This document shows positions 31,984 through 43,000 of a stretch of DNA of 64,000 nucleotides, piece after piece. Origin of the DNA: an uncultured Porphyromonadaceae bacterium (lineage in GTDB: Bacteria; Bacteroidota; Bacteroidia; Bacteroidales; Muribaculaceae). Location of the stretch: contig CABUPJ010000012.1 in the NCBI GenBank assembly GCA_902493335.1, positions 8,750 to 72,749 of the forward strand, in the 5' to 3' direction. Under the pieces are notes generated by a model. The model saw only the letters and a list, made by a program, of their open reading frames with translations, had not been told where the DNA came from and did not search any database. Both the position numbers and the translations under genes were made by a program. Position 1 is the first letter of the stretch, and each line of letters opens with the position of its first letter.

Positions 31984-34900
31984 ATGCAAAGACTTAAAAT
32001 GTGGATTTTGTCGATTGTCGCATTGCTGACGGTCGGTCTAAGTCCGGTGGCGGTCTTCGCCGGAGTTTCGCCCAAACGTGGCGAAATCAGGGTGAAACTG
32101 CAGGCTGAGGTTGCTTTGAAACTCGCTCAGATGCCGCAGATACAGACGGCAGGAGTGAAAACTACAGGCATAGAACCTCTCGACCGTGCCGCCTCGAAAG
32201 CTAAAACAATCAGCATCAGACCGATGCTGCCGCCGTCGGCAAAATATGACCGGCAGCGTGCAAAGTATGGACTCGACCGTTGGTTTGTCGTCAGTTTCGA
32301 CGAATCGATGTCGTCAGAGGAAGTGCGCCGTATTTATGGCGCTACAGCGGGTGTCGAACGTTCGGAGGTCATAACTCCGATGTCACTCCGCGAGGGCAAA
32401 GGCGGATTCAGAAAGATTTCTGCCGCTGCGGTCGCCGGCTCGTCGCAGGCTATGCCTTTCAACGACCCTCTCCTGCCGAGACAGTGGCATTATCAGAACT
32501 TCGGCGACATTCCTTATAGTGTCAGGGGCGCCGACATCAACCTCTTCGAGGCGTGGAAAACCACGACCGGCAGCAAGGACGTGCTCGTGGCCGTCATTGA
32601 CGGCGGCGTCGACTACACCCATGAGGACCTCGCGGCCAATATGTATGTCAACACTGCCGAGCTTAACGGCCGCGCCGGTTTCGACGACGACGGCAACGGC
32701 TATGTCGATGACATTTACGGCTATAACTTCTGCACCAACGAAGGCAAGATTTATCCTCACGACCATGGCACACACGTCGCCGGCACAGTAGCCGCTGTCA
32801 ACAACAACGGCATCGGCGTGGCCGGTGTCGCCGGCGGCAACGGCACGGACGGTTCGGGTGTGAAGATACTGTCGTGTCAGGTGTTCGACCCGCGTTCGGG
32901 CACTGCCGACGGTGATTTTGCCGCAGCCATAGTCTATGCCTGTGAGAAAGGCGCCACTATCGCGCAGTGCTCATGGGGCTGGGCCTCCCCCGGCTATTAC
33001 GAGCAGGCCGTGCTCGACGCCATCGACTATTTCACGGCCGAGGCCCGTTCGGCCAACATGAAGGGCGGTCTGCTCTTCTTTGCCATGGGCAACGAAGGCG
33101 AGACCGGCGATTATTATCCCGGCTGCTATGACAAAGTCGTAGGCGTGGCCGCCATGACAAGCGAGCTTACTCCTGCGTCATATTCATGCAACGGCCCCGG
33201 CACAGACATTGTCGCTCCCGGCGGTCTTCTCGACTATGGCGAGGCCCAGGGTGTGCTCTCGACGCTACCCGGCAACAGTTACGGCTATAACGAAGGCACT
33301 TCGATGGCTACGCCGCATGTCTCGGGCACAGCCGCGCTCGTGCTCTCGAAATACGGTTCGCCGACATTCCTTAACGAGACTCTGCGCACCCAGATACTGA
33401 CGTCTGTCAATGACTTCTACGGCTATGGCAACAACAATGCCGTTCTCGGCAATTTCGGCACCGGCTATCTCGACGCCGGCAAAGCCGTCAGAATGGATCA
33501 GACCGGCAAACCCGGCTCTGTGGCCGATTTCGACCTCACCGCCGCTCAGGACTATGTCGTCATTTCATGGACAATACCCGCGTCGGCTGACAACAACATA
33601 AACAATCATATCGTCTACTATTCGAAAGAACCGTTTACGGCACAGAGTGATCTGACGAAAATCGACAGCAAAATCGTCGATACGAAGTTCCTATCGTCGG
33701 GCGACGTCTGCAACTTCGAGCTTACAGGACTCGAAAGCATGACTGAATATTATATCGCCATTCAGGCTGTCAACCGCTGGGGTACGGCATCTGACCTCTC
33801 GCCCGTCAGGAGCATCCGCACAAATGCCGGCCCGAGCATGACCGTCGCCGAACCGTCGCTGTTCATGTCGGCCACGGCATCGCAGCCTCTTGCCACCGCG
33901 AGCCTCACCATCGGCAACGAGGCCGAGGGTCTGCTCAAATGGAGTGTCGCCAAAGCTACCGTCTCGGCTCAGCTTCAGTCGGGCCGTCCCCAGCCGGGTG
34001 CGCTCAACCGCAGCAAACTGACGCTCGCCGGCGCAAACGCCTCACGGAAGGCCGTGGCCGCACGCGCTGAGTATGAGGCAGGCGATTATCCTCAGGAATT
34101 CGGATATGCCGAAGAGCTATGGGCCATGATCGGCGAGACCGACAAGTCGAAGCCCAACTCGCTCGCGCAGTGGTTTAAAGTCGACGCCGACCGCTATCCC
34201 GAGGGCTTCAATCTCACCGCCCTCTGGTTTGACGCTCCGCAAGAAGGCATTTTTGGAGAGAATCCCCGCATAGAAATTTACAAAGGCAACACCGGCATCT
34301 CTCAGGCTTCGCTCATCACCGAAGTAGCCTATAACTTCTTTACATATAACTATAACATCGCGTTGCCCGAGCAGATCTACTTCGCTCCAGGCGAATCGTT
34401 CTGGGTTGTCGCTCACTTCGATCCCAATCAGGAGGGTTATCCTCTGCCTATGGGTCATTCGTCGGCAGCTGCCGCAGGTTCGAACAGCTTCATGAGTATC
34501 GACGGCGGCGCGACATGGACACAGCTCGCCGAGGCTCTCCGGGGCAGCAGCTACGAAAGCCTTGCCTCTGAGTTTGTGTGGTGTGTCAAAGCCCGCTCGC
34601 TCAACCCCGACTGGAGTACGATGCTCGAGCTTGATCCGACCGAAGGCACAGTGCGTCAGGGCGAGACCCGGACCATCGCTGTCAAGGCCGACGGCACCAA
34701 GCTCGTCAACGGCACATATAACTTCAACATAAAGCTCGCGACCAACGAGAGCGACAAACGCGTCGTCGCCGTGCCCACTACCCTGACTGTCGAGGGCAAT
34801 GCCCCCGATGTCGTCGTGCCCAAGATTGTCGACTTCGGCAGCATGCTTGTCGGTCAGAGCAAGACTGTTGCCGTAGAGTTCTATAACAAAGGCTACGGCT

Positions 34901-37900
34901 CATTCCGCGGCACGCGGTGGGGCGCCGACATCTACAGCGACAATATCGTCGCCTCGTCTGAGAACTTCCACGGCCCCGAGATGGTAAGCGGCGGTTTCCC
35001 CGCACGCGCCACAGCACGGGTCGAACTCACTTACACGCCGAAGACACCGGGCTCGCACAGCGGCACTGTCACATTCCGCAGCAGCGACGGACGTGAGGTC
35101 AAAGTCCTCGTTCAGGGTGTGGCCACCGAACCGGCCAGACTCGCCGTCGAGCCGGCTGTCGTTCAGGCAGGTACCATCGCTCTCGGCGACGAGCCAAAGG
35201 AGCTGAGCTTCGTCATCCGCAACGAAGGCAAATATCCCCTCGAATATGTCTTCCCCAAATTCTCTGACGAGACAGTCGAAGGTGCTGCCAGACTTCATAA
35301 ATTCGGTTACACCGTCGCTTCGACCCTCGAGGGCTACAACGCCTTTGAATACCAGCCGATGCCCGAGCTTGTCGGCGCTACCGACATAACGTCGAAATTC
35401 AGCGACGCCGTCTATGTCAGCCCGGCCATCAGCCTCGGCTTTGAGTTCCCGTATTACGGTGTCAGCTATGACAAGGTGTATATCACCAGCTATGGCGGCG
35501 TGATGTTCGCGATGAACGAGGCCAACTTCTTCGACCCGCTGACTCCCGATTCATATGGTGTCGCCGGCACGGGCCTCATATCGGCTTACGGCCGCAAGCT
35601 CCAGGCCGGACCCGCCTCGAAAATCGAATATGCCCTCAAAGACGGCAAGTTTGTCGTTAACTTCAAGAACGTCCTCGCTGTGGTCTACGATCAGGAATAT
35701 ACCCCGATTTCGTTCCATATCGCCCTGTCGCCCAACGGAGACATCGAAATGTTCTATGACGATTACGACCCGATGATGGTCTTCCAGTCGGGCAGCAATC
35801 TTTTCTGTGGCATCAACGACCCCGCCGTAGCCGATGTGCTTACGCTGACCTCAGCCGATATGGCCGACTACTGGGGCATGGATGAGCCTACGCCCGACAA
35901 CAGCCGCTTCCGCAGTTTCGGCACCGGCACCGCTGTCAGGTTTGAGGCTCCGCAGACAAACTTCGTCCGCACACTCTCGCCCGCCCACGGTATCGTCACT
36001 CCCGGCGAATCGGTGACTGTCAGCGCGACCGTCTCTGTCGACGATGTGATGAACGCCGGCGCGACTTTCAATAATCTCGCCATCGTCACCAATGACCCTG
36101 CGCCCGTCGTCTCGTCAGTGCGCTTCGAGGCCTTTGTCGACCCCGCGGGCAAGGATGCGAAACTTTATGTCGAGAATACAGAAGTAAGTTTCGGCAAAGT
36201 CTTCCGCACGTCTACGGTAAATATTCCCGTGACAGTCAAGAACAGCGGCCGTAATGTCATGACTCTTGTCTCGGCAAGCTTTGCAGGAGGCAGGATGACG
36301 GTCGCCGACAACAGCGGCAAGACCGTTAATCCGGGCTCGTCGCTTGATCTCATCGTCACGGTGCCCACTGAAACCGAGGGCGACATAAGCGATGTTCTCA
36401 ATATAAAGACCGATGCCGGTGAGGCCTCGGTGACAGTTTCGGGTACTGTTATCGGCACTCCCGTCGCCGAACTTTCGTTCGACAGCGTCGAGGAGACAAT
36501 AGAAAGCGGCGCCCAGCTCTCGCGTACACTCGTCATCTCAAACACCGGCAACGAGACGATGACCTATGCCGTCGCTCCCGACGCCAAGGTTAAAATGACC
36601 GTGCCCGAGAAGACTGACACCAAAGTGTCGTATGCCTATGCCGCCGCTGTCGACAATCAGACGTCATTCGACTGGGTCGACATCGAGACCAACGGCCTCG
36701 GCACACAGAACGCCTTCCGCTACTACAACAGTCACGACTATGTCGCCGTCGAGCTGCCGTTCGAGTTCCCTTTCTATGGCCGCAAGTATAGCAGGATGTA
36801 TATCTACAACACAGGTTTCATCTCGTTTACCGAGCGTCACGACGACAAGATCTGGCCCGAACCGCCGGGAGAATTCCCCACAGGATCGATTTTCACCAAT
36901 ATCATCGCTCCATACTGGGGCCTTCACTCGATGAACACCACAAAGACCGCCGGCACCTATCACTATGTGACCGCCGACCGCGCTGTCGTGTCGTTCATGG
37001 AGTACGGCAACTCGATGAATTATGGTGTCTGCTTCCAGGTTATCCTCGAGAAAGACGGCTCGTTCAGATTCCAGTATAAGGCTTATGACGATGATTCTAT
37101 CATCATGTCGTCATTCGGTCTCGCCGGTATCTGCGACGAAGACGGCGCCGAGTCAATCAAGCTCGCCGACCGTTATATCGCCTTCGGCAATGCCGTGCAG
37201 TTCACTCCCGTACGTGCCAATACTCTCGAGCCCGGAGCCAAAGACAACATCGGGCTTACTTTCGACACCGACCGTATGGCCGGCACCTACGAGAGCAGCA
37301 TCAACATCACGACAAACGTTCCTTCGCGCGAGACAATCGCTATTCCGGTTGTTCTCAACATCACCGGTCAGGCCGACGTCGTGATACCCGAATCTGTCAA
37401 GGTCGAGCAGGTGCTCGGCTATATGAACACCGACTACTCTGACCCGATTGTTCAGATGGGCGCCATGTATCACGCACCCTTCAAGGTCGAGAACCGCGGC
37501 ACGGCCAAATTCACCATCGTCGGTGTCAGCTGCGGCGGTCCTACGATTTATGATGAATGGATGGATATGGAGATTCCGGTCTTCAACCTCATGGGCAACC
37601 TTCCCGAGGTCGACATGTGGACCGGCGAGCCTACAGGCAACTATATGTGGCAGATGGTTGATCCCAATTTCTTCCAGCCTGTCGAAGTCGGCCGCACACC
37701 GATAGAGTTTACCGTGCCCATGCTTCAGTGTGAGTACTGGATGACTCCCGGGGTCTATGACATCCCCGTCACCGTCTATTATATGACCGACGCCGAGGGT
37801 GACATCAAGGAAGCGACGGTCAACGTTCAGTTTACCGTTACTCCCGCTCCGTCGATGACTTTCGACCGATACGAGATGTATGTCAAGGCTGATACCGACG

Positions 37901-39783
37901 ACTACAAGACCGTCGAGACTCTCACAATCGGCAACGAGGGTGAATATAAACTGACCTACAGCCTGCGCCTTGATCCAACCGGCGTCGGCGAAGAGGTTTC
38001 TGAGGAAGGCGGAGGCGGTATCGCTCCGATGCTCGCTCCCAAGGCCAAAGTCAGAAAACAGTCCGATGCAGACCAATGCAACACGAGCCTTTCTGAAGCC
38101 GTGTTCGGCAAGAAAATCAAGGCTGCGGCCAATTCGGTCAATCCCTACGACCTCCCCTCTGACTTCAGCTACAACAGAGCGCTTTATTATGACGCCATGC
38201 CCGGCAACACGACCGCCTACAACTACGGTGCGGGCAATGCGTTCGACGTGTTCAAGGAGTCTGTCTATTTCAAGGCTCCGAAAGACGGCATCAACATCTC
38301 GCACATCTATCTGCCCGTCTTCGCCCAGGCCCAGAGCGACGTCGACATCAGAATCGACATCGTGGCGGGCAGCGAGCCTGACGGCAGTGACATTCTCGGC
38401 TCGGCATCGGTCAACATCACCGACCAGACAAGCGAGACACAGGGCAAATTCTATGTAGTCGCTCTTGACAAGCCGGTGTTCATGAACCCCGACGAAGAAT
38501 TCTGCGTCGTCGTCACATATCCCGAGGGCCTTTCTAACCCCGCATACCTCTGTGTCAAGGAAGAGCCTGTCACAGCAGGCCGTTATATGGGCTGGACCCA
38601 GCAGGCCGGCTGGTATGATGTCGCCGAACTCCTCGAGCCGCAGGCCGGTTCGCTCGGATACATGCTGACATGTCTCGAGACCGTTCCCGGCGAACCCTGG
38701 ATTCAGCTCGTTGGCGACAATGCCGGGGGTGAGATTGAAGTCGGCGCCACAGCCGAAATCAAGCTGCAGGTCAACGCCGCGGCCGCCCGTATGGAGAAAG
38801 GCAACAAGGCCGTCCTTGTCATCAGGAGCAATGACCCCAATATGCCGCTCGTCAATTATCCCGTCATACTCGATCTCAACGGCAAGCCTGTCATCGAGGC
38901 TCCCGCTTCGACAGTCTACGCCCGTGAAGGCGAGACGACGACAGTCGACATCATGGTCTACGACCCCGATTGCGATGGCCTCGTCATGAAACTCAGCGAC
39001 GACTCGGGCCTCGCACACATCGCCTCGGTCGAGCCCGACGCTATGGACAATGCCGTGGTCAGCACCGCCGATGACGGCACAGTCACAGTCACCGGTGCCA
39101 TGGCCGCTGTCACCGTCCGTGTCGGCATAGCAGCCGAATATGGCGACGCAGGCAGATATAGCTTCATGCTTCTCGTCTCTGACGATAAGGCCCATAAGGC
39201 ATCAGCCAAGGTCGCCTATGAGGTCGAGCATGTCAATCGCGCTCCAATCGCTGCTGAAGGCACAGAAGTCACCGTCGACGAAGGCAGGATTTCCGATGTG
39301 CTTGAATACGCTTCGCTCTTCACCGACCCCGACGGCGACGACATGACCTACGTCTTCGAGATGCCCGCCAACGACTTCGCCGAAGCCTTCACGACAGGCC
39401 GTAGCGTTGTCTTCCAGGGCAAAGCCCGCGGCAGCGTTATCGCCAAAGTGACGGCAACAGACGCCGCCGGCTTGTCGACAACAGCCGACATCACCGTCAC
39501 GGTCAAAGAGTTCAGTGGCATTGATGACATCAATGCCGCCGATGACGCTCTCGTCCGACTGGTCGAGAACCCCGTTATAAACACTCTGAAGCTGCAGAGC
39601 CTTGTGTCTGACAAAATCAGCATCGAAGTTTTTGATGCCGCCGGCACACTGCGCTACAGCACAGACGCCACCGTCAGCGCCGGTCAGGTCTTCGACGTCG
39701 ACTGCACTGTCAGCGGCGGAGTCTACATCCTCCGTGTCAGCAACGCTCAAAAAGCCGAGACTCACCGCTTCGTCAAGAAGTAA
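31984..39783 (+). CDS. Giant secreted subtilisin-like (S8) serine peptidase with type IX-like sorting end
   Basis: This 2599-residue protein has a signal peptide (ILSIVALLTVGLSPVAVFAG) and a propeptide of about 150 residues. Its S8 domain is complete: Asp206 in AVIDGGVDY, His261 in DHGTHVAG and Ser440 in GTSMATPHVSG. A fibronectin-III-like domain (about 510-620) and several choice-of-anchor or Ig-like segments follow. Two homologous beta modules at about residues 1105-1282 and 1549-1722 both carry an FEFP(Y/F)YG..Y...YI motif. Cadherin- or Ig-like repeats occupy about 2300-2500 (FTDPDGDDMTY). The C-terminus (VRLVENPVINTLKLQS ... GVYILRVSNAQ ... KK) is a type IX-style sorting domain. It is probably a cell-surface protease or adhesin. 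It is one unbroken frame and stands alone between promoter and terminator. Confidence 0.92.
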   Translation: MQRLKMWILSIVALLTVGLSPVAVFAGVSPKRGEIRVKLQAEVALKLAQMPQIQTAGVKTTGIEPLDRAASKAKTISIRPMLPPSAKYDRQRAKYGLDRWFVVSFDESMSSEEVRRIYGATAGVERSEVITPMSLREGKGGFRKISAAAVAGSSQAMPFNDPLLPRQWHYQNFGDIPYSVRGADINLFEAWKTTTGSKDVLVAVIDGGVDYTHEDLAANMYVNTAELNGRAGFDDDGNGYVDDIYGYNFCTNEGKIYPHDHGTHVAGTVAAVNNNGIGVAGVAGGNGTDGSGVKILSCQVFDPRSGTADGDFAAAIVYACEKGATIAQCSWGWASPGYYEQAVLDAIDYFTAEARSANMKGGLLFFAMGNEGETGDYYPGCYDKVVGVAAMTSELTPASYSCNGPGTDIVAPGGLLDYGEAQGVLSTLPGNSYGYNEGTSMATPHVSGTAALVLSKYGSPTFLNETLRTQILTSVNDFYGYGNNNAVLGNFGTGYLDAGKAVRMDQTGKPGSVADFDLTAAQDYVVISWTIPASADNNINNHIVYYSKEPFTAQSDLTKIDSKIVDTKFLSSGDVCNFELTGLESMTEYYIAIQAVNRWGTASDLSPVRSIRTNAGPSMTVAEPSLFMSATASQPLATASLTIGNEAEGLLKWSVAKATVSAQLQSGRPQPGALNRSKLTLAGANASRKAVAARAEYEAGDYPQEFGYAEELWAMIGETDKSKPNSLAQWFKVDADRYPEGFNLTALWFDAPQEGIFGENPRIEIYKGNTGISQASLITEVAYNFFTYNYNIALPEQIYFAPGESFWVVAHFDPNQEGYPLPMGHSSAAAAGSNSFMSIDGGATWTQLAEALRGSSYESLASEFVWCVKARSLNPDWSTMLELDPTEGTVRQGETRTIAVKADGTKLVNGTYNFNIKLATNESDKRVVAVPTTLTVEGNAPDVVVPKIVDFGSMLVGQSKTVAVEFYNKGYGSFRGTRWGADIYSDNIVASSENFHGPEMVSGGFPARATARVELTYTPKTPGSHSGTVTFRSSDGREVKVLVQGVATEPARLAVEPAVVQAGTIALGDEPKELSFVIRNEGKYPLEYVFPKFSDETVEGAARLHKFGYTVASTLEGYNAFEYQPMPELVGATDITSKFSDAVYVSPAISLGFEFPYYGVSYDKVYITSYGGVMFAMNEANFFDPLTPDSYGVAGTGLISAYGRKLQAGPASKIEYALKDGKFVVNFKNVLAVVYDQEYTPISFHIALSPNGDIEMFYDDYDPMMVFQSGSNLFCGINDPAVADVLTLTSADMADYWGMDEPTPDNSRFRSFGTGTAVRFEAPQTNFVRTLSPAHGIVTPGESVTVSATVSVDDVMNAGATFNNLAIVTNDPAPVVSSVRFEAFVDPAGKDAKLYVENTEVSFGKVFRTSTVNIPVTVKNSGRNVMTLVSASFAGGRMTVADNSGKTVNPGSSLDLIVTVPTETEGDISDVLNIKTDAGEASVTVSGTVIGTPVAELSFDSVEETIESGAQLSRTLVISNTGNETMTYAVAPDAKVKMTVPEKTDTKVSYAYAAAVDNQTSFDWVDIETNGLGTQNAFRYYNSHDYVAVELPFEFPFYGRKYSRMYIYNTGFISFTERHDDKIWPEPPGEFPTGSIFTNIIAPYWGLHSMNTTKTAGTYHYVTADRAVVSFMEYGNSMNYGVCFQVILEKDGSFRFQYKAYDDDSIIMSSFGLAGICDEDGAESIKLADRYIAFGNAVQFTPVRANTLEPGAKDNIGLTFDTDRMAGTYESSINITTNVPSRETIAIPVVLNITGQADVVIPESVKVEQVLGYMNTDYSDPIVQMGAMYHAPFKVENRGTAKFTIVGVSCGGPTIYDEWMDMEIPVFNLMGNLPEVDMWTGEPTGNYMWQMVDPNFFQPVEVGRTPIEFTVPMLQCEYWMTPGVYDIPVTVYYMTDAEGDIKEATVNVQFTVTPAPSMTFDRYEMYVKADTDDYKTVETLTIGNEGEYKLTYSLRLDPTGVGEEVSEEGGGGIAPMLAPKAKVRKQSDADQCNTSLSEAVFGKKIKAAANSVNPYDLPSDFSYNRALYYDAMPGNTTAYNYGAGNAFDVFKESVYFKAPKDGINISHIYLPVFAQAQSDVDIRIDIVAGSEPDGSDILGSASVNITDQTSETQGKFYVVALDKPVFMNPDEEFCVVVTYPEGLSNPAYLCVKEEPVTAGRYMGWTQQAGWYDVAELLEPQAGSLGYMLTCLETVPGEPWIQLVGDNAGGEIEVGATAEIKLQVNAAAARMEKGNKAVLVIRSNDPNMPLVNYPVILDLNGKPVIEAPASTVYAREGETTTVDIMVYDPDCDGLVMKLSDDSGLAHIASVEPDAMDNAVVSTADDGTVTVTGAMAAVTVRVGIAAEYGDAGRYSFMLLVSDDKAHKASAKVAYEVEHVNRAPIAAEGTEVTVDEGRISDVLEYASLFTDPDGDDMTYVFEMPANDFAEAFTTGRSVVFQGKARGSVIAKVTATDAAGLSTTADITVTVKEFSGIDDINAADDALVRLVENPVINTLKLQSLVSDKISIEVFDAAGTLRYSTDATVSAGQVFDVDCTVSGGVYILRVSNAQKAETHRFVKK

Positions 39784-39810
39784 ATCTCAGCGCAACATAC
39801 CTCTTTCAAC

Positions 39811-39840
39811 AGCAGGGCGACCCATCGGGGCCGCCCTGCT
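39811..39840 (+). terminator. Hairpin after the subtilase gene
   Basis: AGCAGGGCG (39811-39819) pairs with CGCCCTGCT (39832-39840). The T-run is weak. It lies 27 bp after the stop codon. Confidence 0.6.
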
Positions 39841-39952
39841 TGCATTCCGTGCCGCCGCATCAGGCGATATGGAGCAGCAAGACATCGAAAATACTTGAAA
39901 AGAGCCTAAAAGTTGCCTTTATGGTTTGTTTTTTGTAATTTCTTTATATTTA

Positions 39953-39984
39953 TTTGCAAAAATAGATTTCGGCGCTTATATTTG
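39953..39984 (+). promoter_or_regulatory. Promoter of the Rhs locus
   Basis: TTTG at 39953-39956, 20-bp spacer, TATATTTG at 39977-39984, about 30 bp before the ATG of the first Rhs gene. It is the best promoter match in front of the whole toxin locus. Confidence 0.7.
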
Positions 39985-40015
39985 TGAATAATAATTACCT
40001 TAAAATCACTCGGCC

Positions 40016-43000
40016 ATGAAGACGAACAGATTTATGATGGCGGTTCTGTCGGCTTGTATTTTATCTATAAGTAGCTTTGGTGCGGAAAATATCTATACGC
40101 CGCGCGACTATTCGTTGGTGCCTCCGAGTCCGACGGTGGCATCGTTTTTGGATTTTCAGGATTATCCGATGGATTATTTTCACGGTATTCCGAATATCAG
40201 TTTCCCGATTTATTCGCTTAAGGTAGGAGCTATCGAGGTTCCCATTGTCCTGTCATATCATGGAGGCGGTATCCGCACGACTCAAAAATGCGGTAACGCC
40301 GGATTGGGCTGGACCGTCAGCTTTGGTGCGGAAATCGGTCATAATGTCTGTGGCGCTCCCGATGATGCAAATAATAAAATACATGGCTTATTTCATTTAA
40401 ACAGTATCGAAAAAAGTTTCAGAAATAAATTAATAGCTAAGATTGCCGACTATAATCCTACCGACGCGCACTCATTTGCCGAAGAACGATTATGGCAGGT
40501 TACAGAGGGCGACAGATATTATCAGGGGCTTACAGATGTTGCCAATGATACGTATTCTCTTTATGGTTTGGGGCTTTCTGCAACTTTCGTGTATGATGAC
40601 AATAAAAAAATGATCGTGTCCTCAGAACAACCGATTTCTATAACGCATAGTTCAGAAATTCCCTATATAACAGATGGTGGTTGCGACGGTCGAGGTTATT
40701 TGGTAAAAGATCAGGCCGGACTGTCATATTTGTTTACCACTCAGGACCGTACCAAATATGAATACCATTATGGAAATCCGATGATACCGCAAATGCTGGA
40801 CAGCATCTATTATGCTTCTGCGTGGCATCTCGACAGAATAACAGATTTAAACGGTAACATAGTGGAGTATAGCTATCATAAAGCACCATCTACAGCGGTA
40901 GATTGTCATAGCAACAGAGAGTATAGATATTTTACAGATGATGAAGCAAATGCAACTAATTTAAACTATGTTTATTCGGCAAGTTCAGTTGTTTATCACC
41001 CGCAGATTCTTGAAAAAATCAGTGGTGGCGGTATCACCATTTTATTTAACTACATTCATGAAATAAGCAATACAAAGCTTGTTCCATTATTGGAAAGTAT
41101 TGAGATAAAAAGTGCCGATGGCAATAGTCGCAAAATTGAATTTAAATATGACAAACATGCCGTACCTCTATTAAAAAAAGTCATAGATCAGACAGATGTC
41201 ATCCTGAGTTTTGACTATGATGATGTGAGTGGAGATGATTTTACGTTCTATCTTGATTCGCAGGATTTTGGCGGATATAATAATGATAAAGATAACCAAG
41301 GGACTCTTATCCCTCGTGTCTATAAAATGGGACTGAATGCCGACCGAAGCATCGATCCTATAACAAGCCGAAAAGGTGTGCTCAATAAAATCACGTATCC
41401 GACAGGAGGTTACACTCAGCTTGTTTGGGAGAGCAATGACTTCAGTTATCTGGGATCGGTAAGATACGAGGGCGATATAAACGATAACAGTCAAAGTAAT
41501 CCAATTGTAAGTATTGTTGAAGACACGATAAGAATGTGTCTTGATGAAAAATACAAAAAACTAAAAATTCAGGATTATTTTGTTGAGCAGCTCCAAACTA
41601 TAGCGCTTGACCTCTCTCATTATTACGAGATGAATCCGGCAAATCTGATGACGACAGATTACGAACACTCTCACAGTCATATAACCGCATCCAATTACAG
41701 TACCGTCTATCCTCCACAGTTTCCTCATGTGACAATAAAAAAACGAGGTCAGACTAAAATAGAAAAAGTCATATTCCTTGATAAGGAAACTCTTGAGCCT
41801 GATGGGATCAAAAAACAAATTTACTTAGATCTTCAGCCGGGACATTATGAGATAGAACTTGTAAATCCACTCGAAGTCGACGGCGCGCGTGATTTTCTTG
41901 AGGCCAACATGCGATATCATGATTCGCCGGCGGGAAGAATTTATCTTATAAAGTCCACTATTGATCCTATAACCACACAAAAAGATCGGAATTATTGGTG
42001 CGGATTACGAATAAACAGCATCATATCTTCGACCGGTTATAGTAAAAACGAACCTATATGCAAGCGTTTTTATTACGACAACGCCCTTGATGATAATACG
42101 ACAAGCGGCACAGTCCAATTACTACCTGAATATATGAACAATTATTATATATGGTTTGCGATACAAACCGGTGTGATTGGATATACGGGCAGCTATGTTT
42201 ATTGTATAGGCGAAAATGCTTTTCCTAACAGCTTGACCGGTTGCTTATCGTCAATTGAATATCCCGAAGTCAGGACAACGCAGAATCGACTTGGAAGTAA
42301 AGAACCTGCATATTATCTTGAAAGCTATTCTTATTCGAGTGCCCGTACACAGCGTTATTGTGATTACAATCATTCGCAATTCTTGTCATATCAGCCCGTA
42401 GGAGCGCGGATGTACACTTCGCGAAGTCATTATCGTGGCAATCTGATGCGGAGGGTACAAACTGACAACTCAGGGATAAACGACGGACTAATAACGACAT
42501 ACGATTATAATATTTACGAATCGGGCAATACGCCCACACTTACCACAAATGCTTTTACCGTCTGTGATTTTACACGGGCGGCAGGAGATACTCATGGCTA
42601 CGGAGGCTATGATTACGGCATCGGCACATATTCGATAATTCCGTACAACAAGACCATATCGTTCGAGAAGACAACCGAAAGCGACGGCCTTACCTCATAT
42701 AAAAAGTATGATTATTTTTACGACAGTTATACCGACCGTCTTGATTATAACCTCATAAAGTCAGTCAGCAGCGAAAGCTCCGAGGGAGATACTGTCACAA
42801 CCTATTATACATATCCTCGCGGCAATGGCTCATATCTGCCTATGGCCGAGACCGAGGTGACAGTGTGCGGCGACGCCGTCATGTCGGCCAAAAGAACCGA
42901 ATACGACTCGTTGACGCGGCTGCCGCTGAAAGTCTACGAACTTAACGGAGCTGCCGATGCCTCCAGCATCGTGCCGGTAACTCAGGCCACCACCGCATAT

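Noticed and set aside
37153..39195. 680-codon minus-strand frame opposite the subtilase
   Set aside because: It is a shadow of the GC-rich coding strand, with no start context, domains or homologous motifs.
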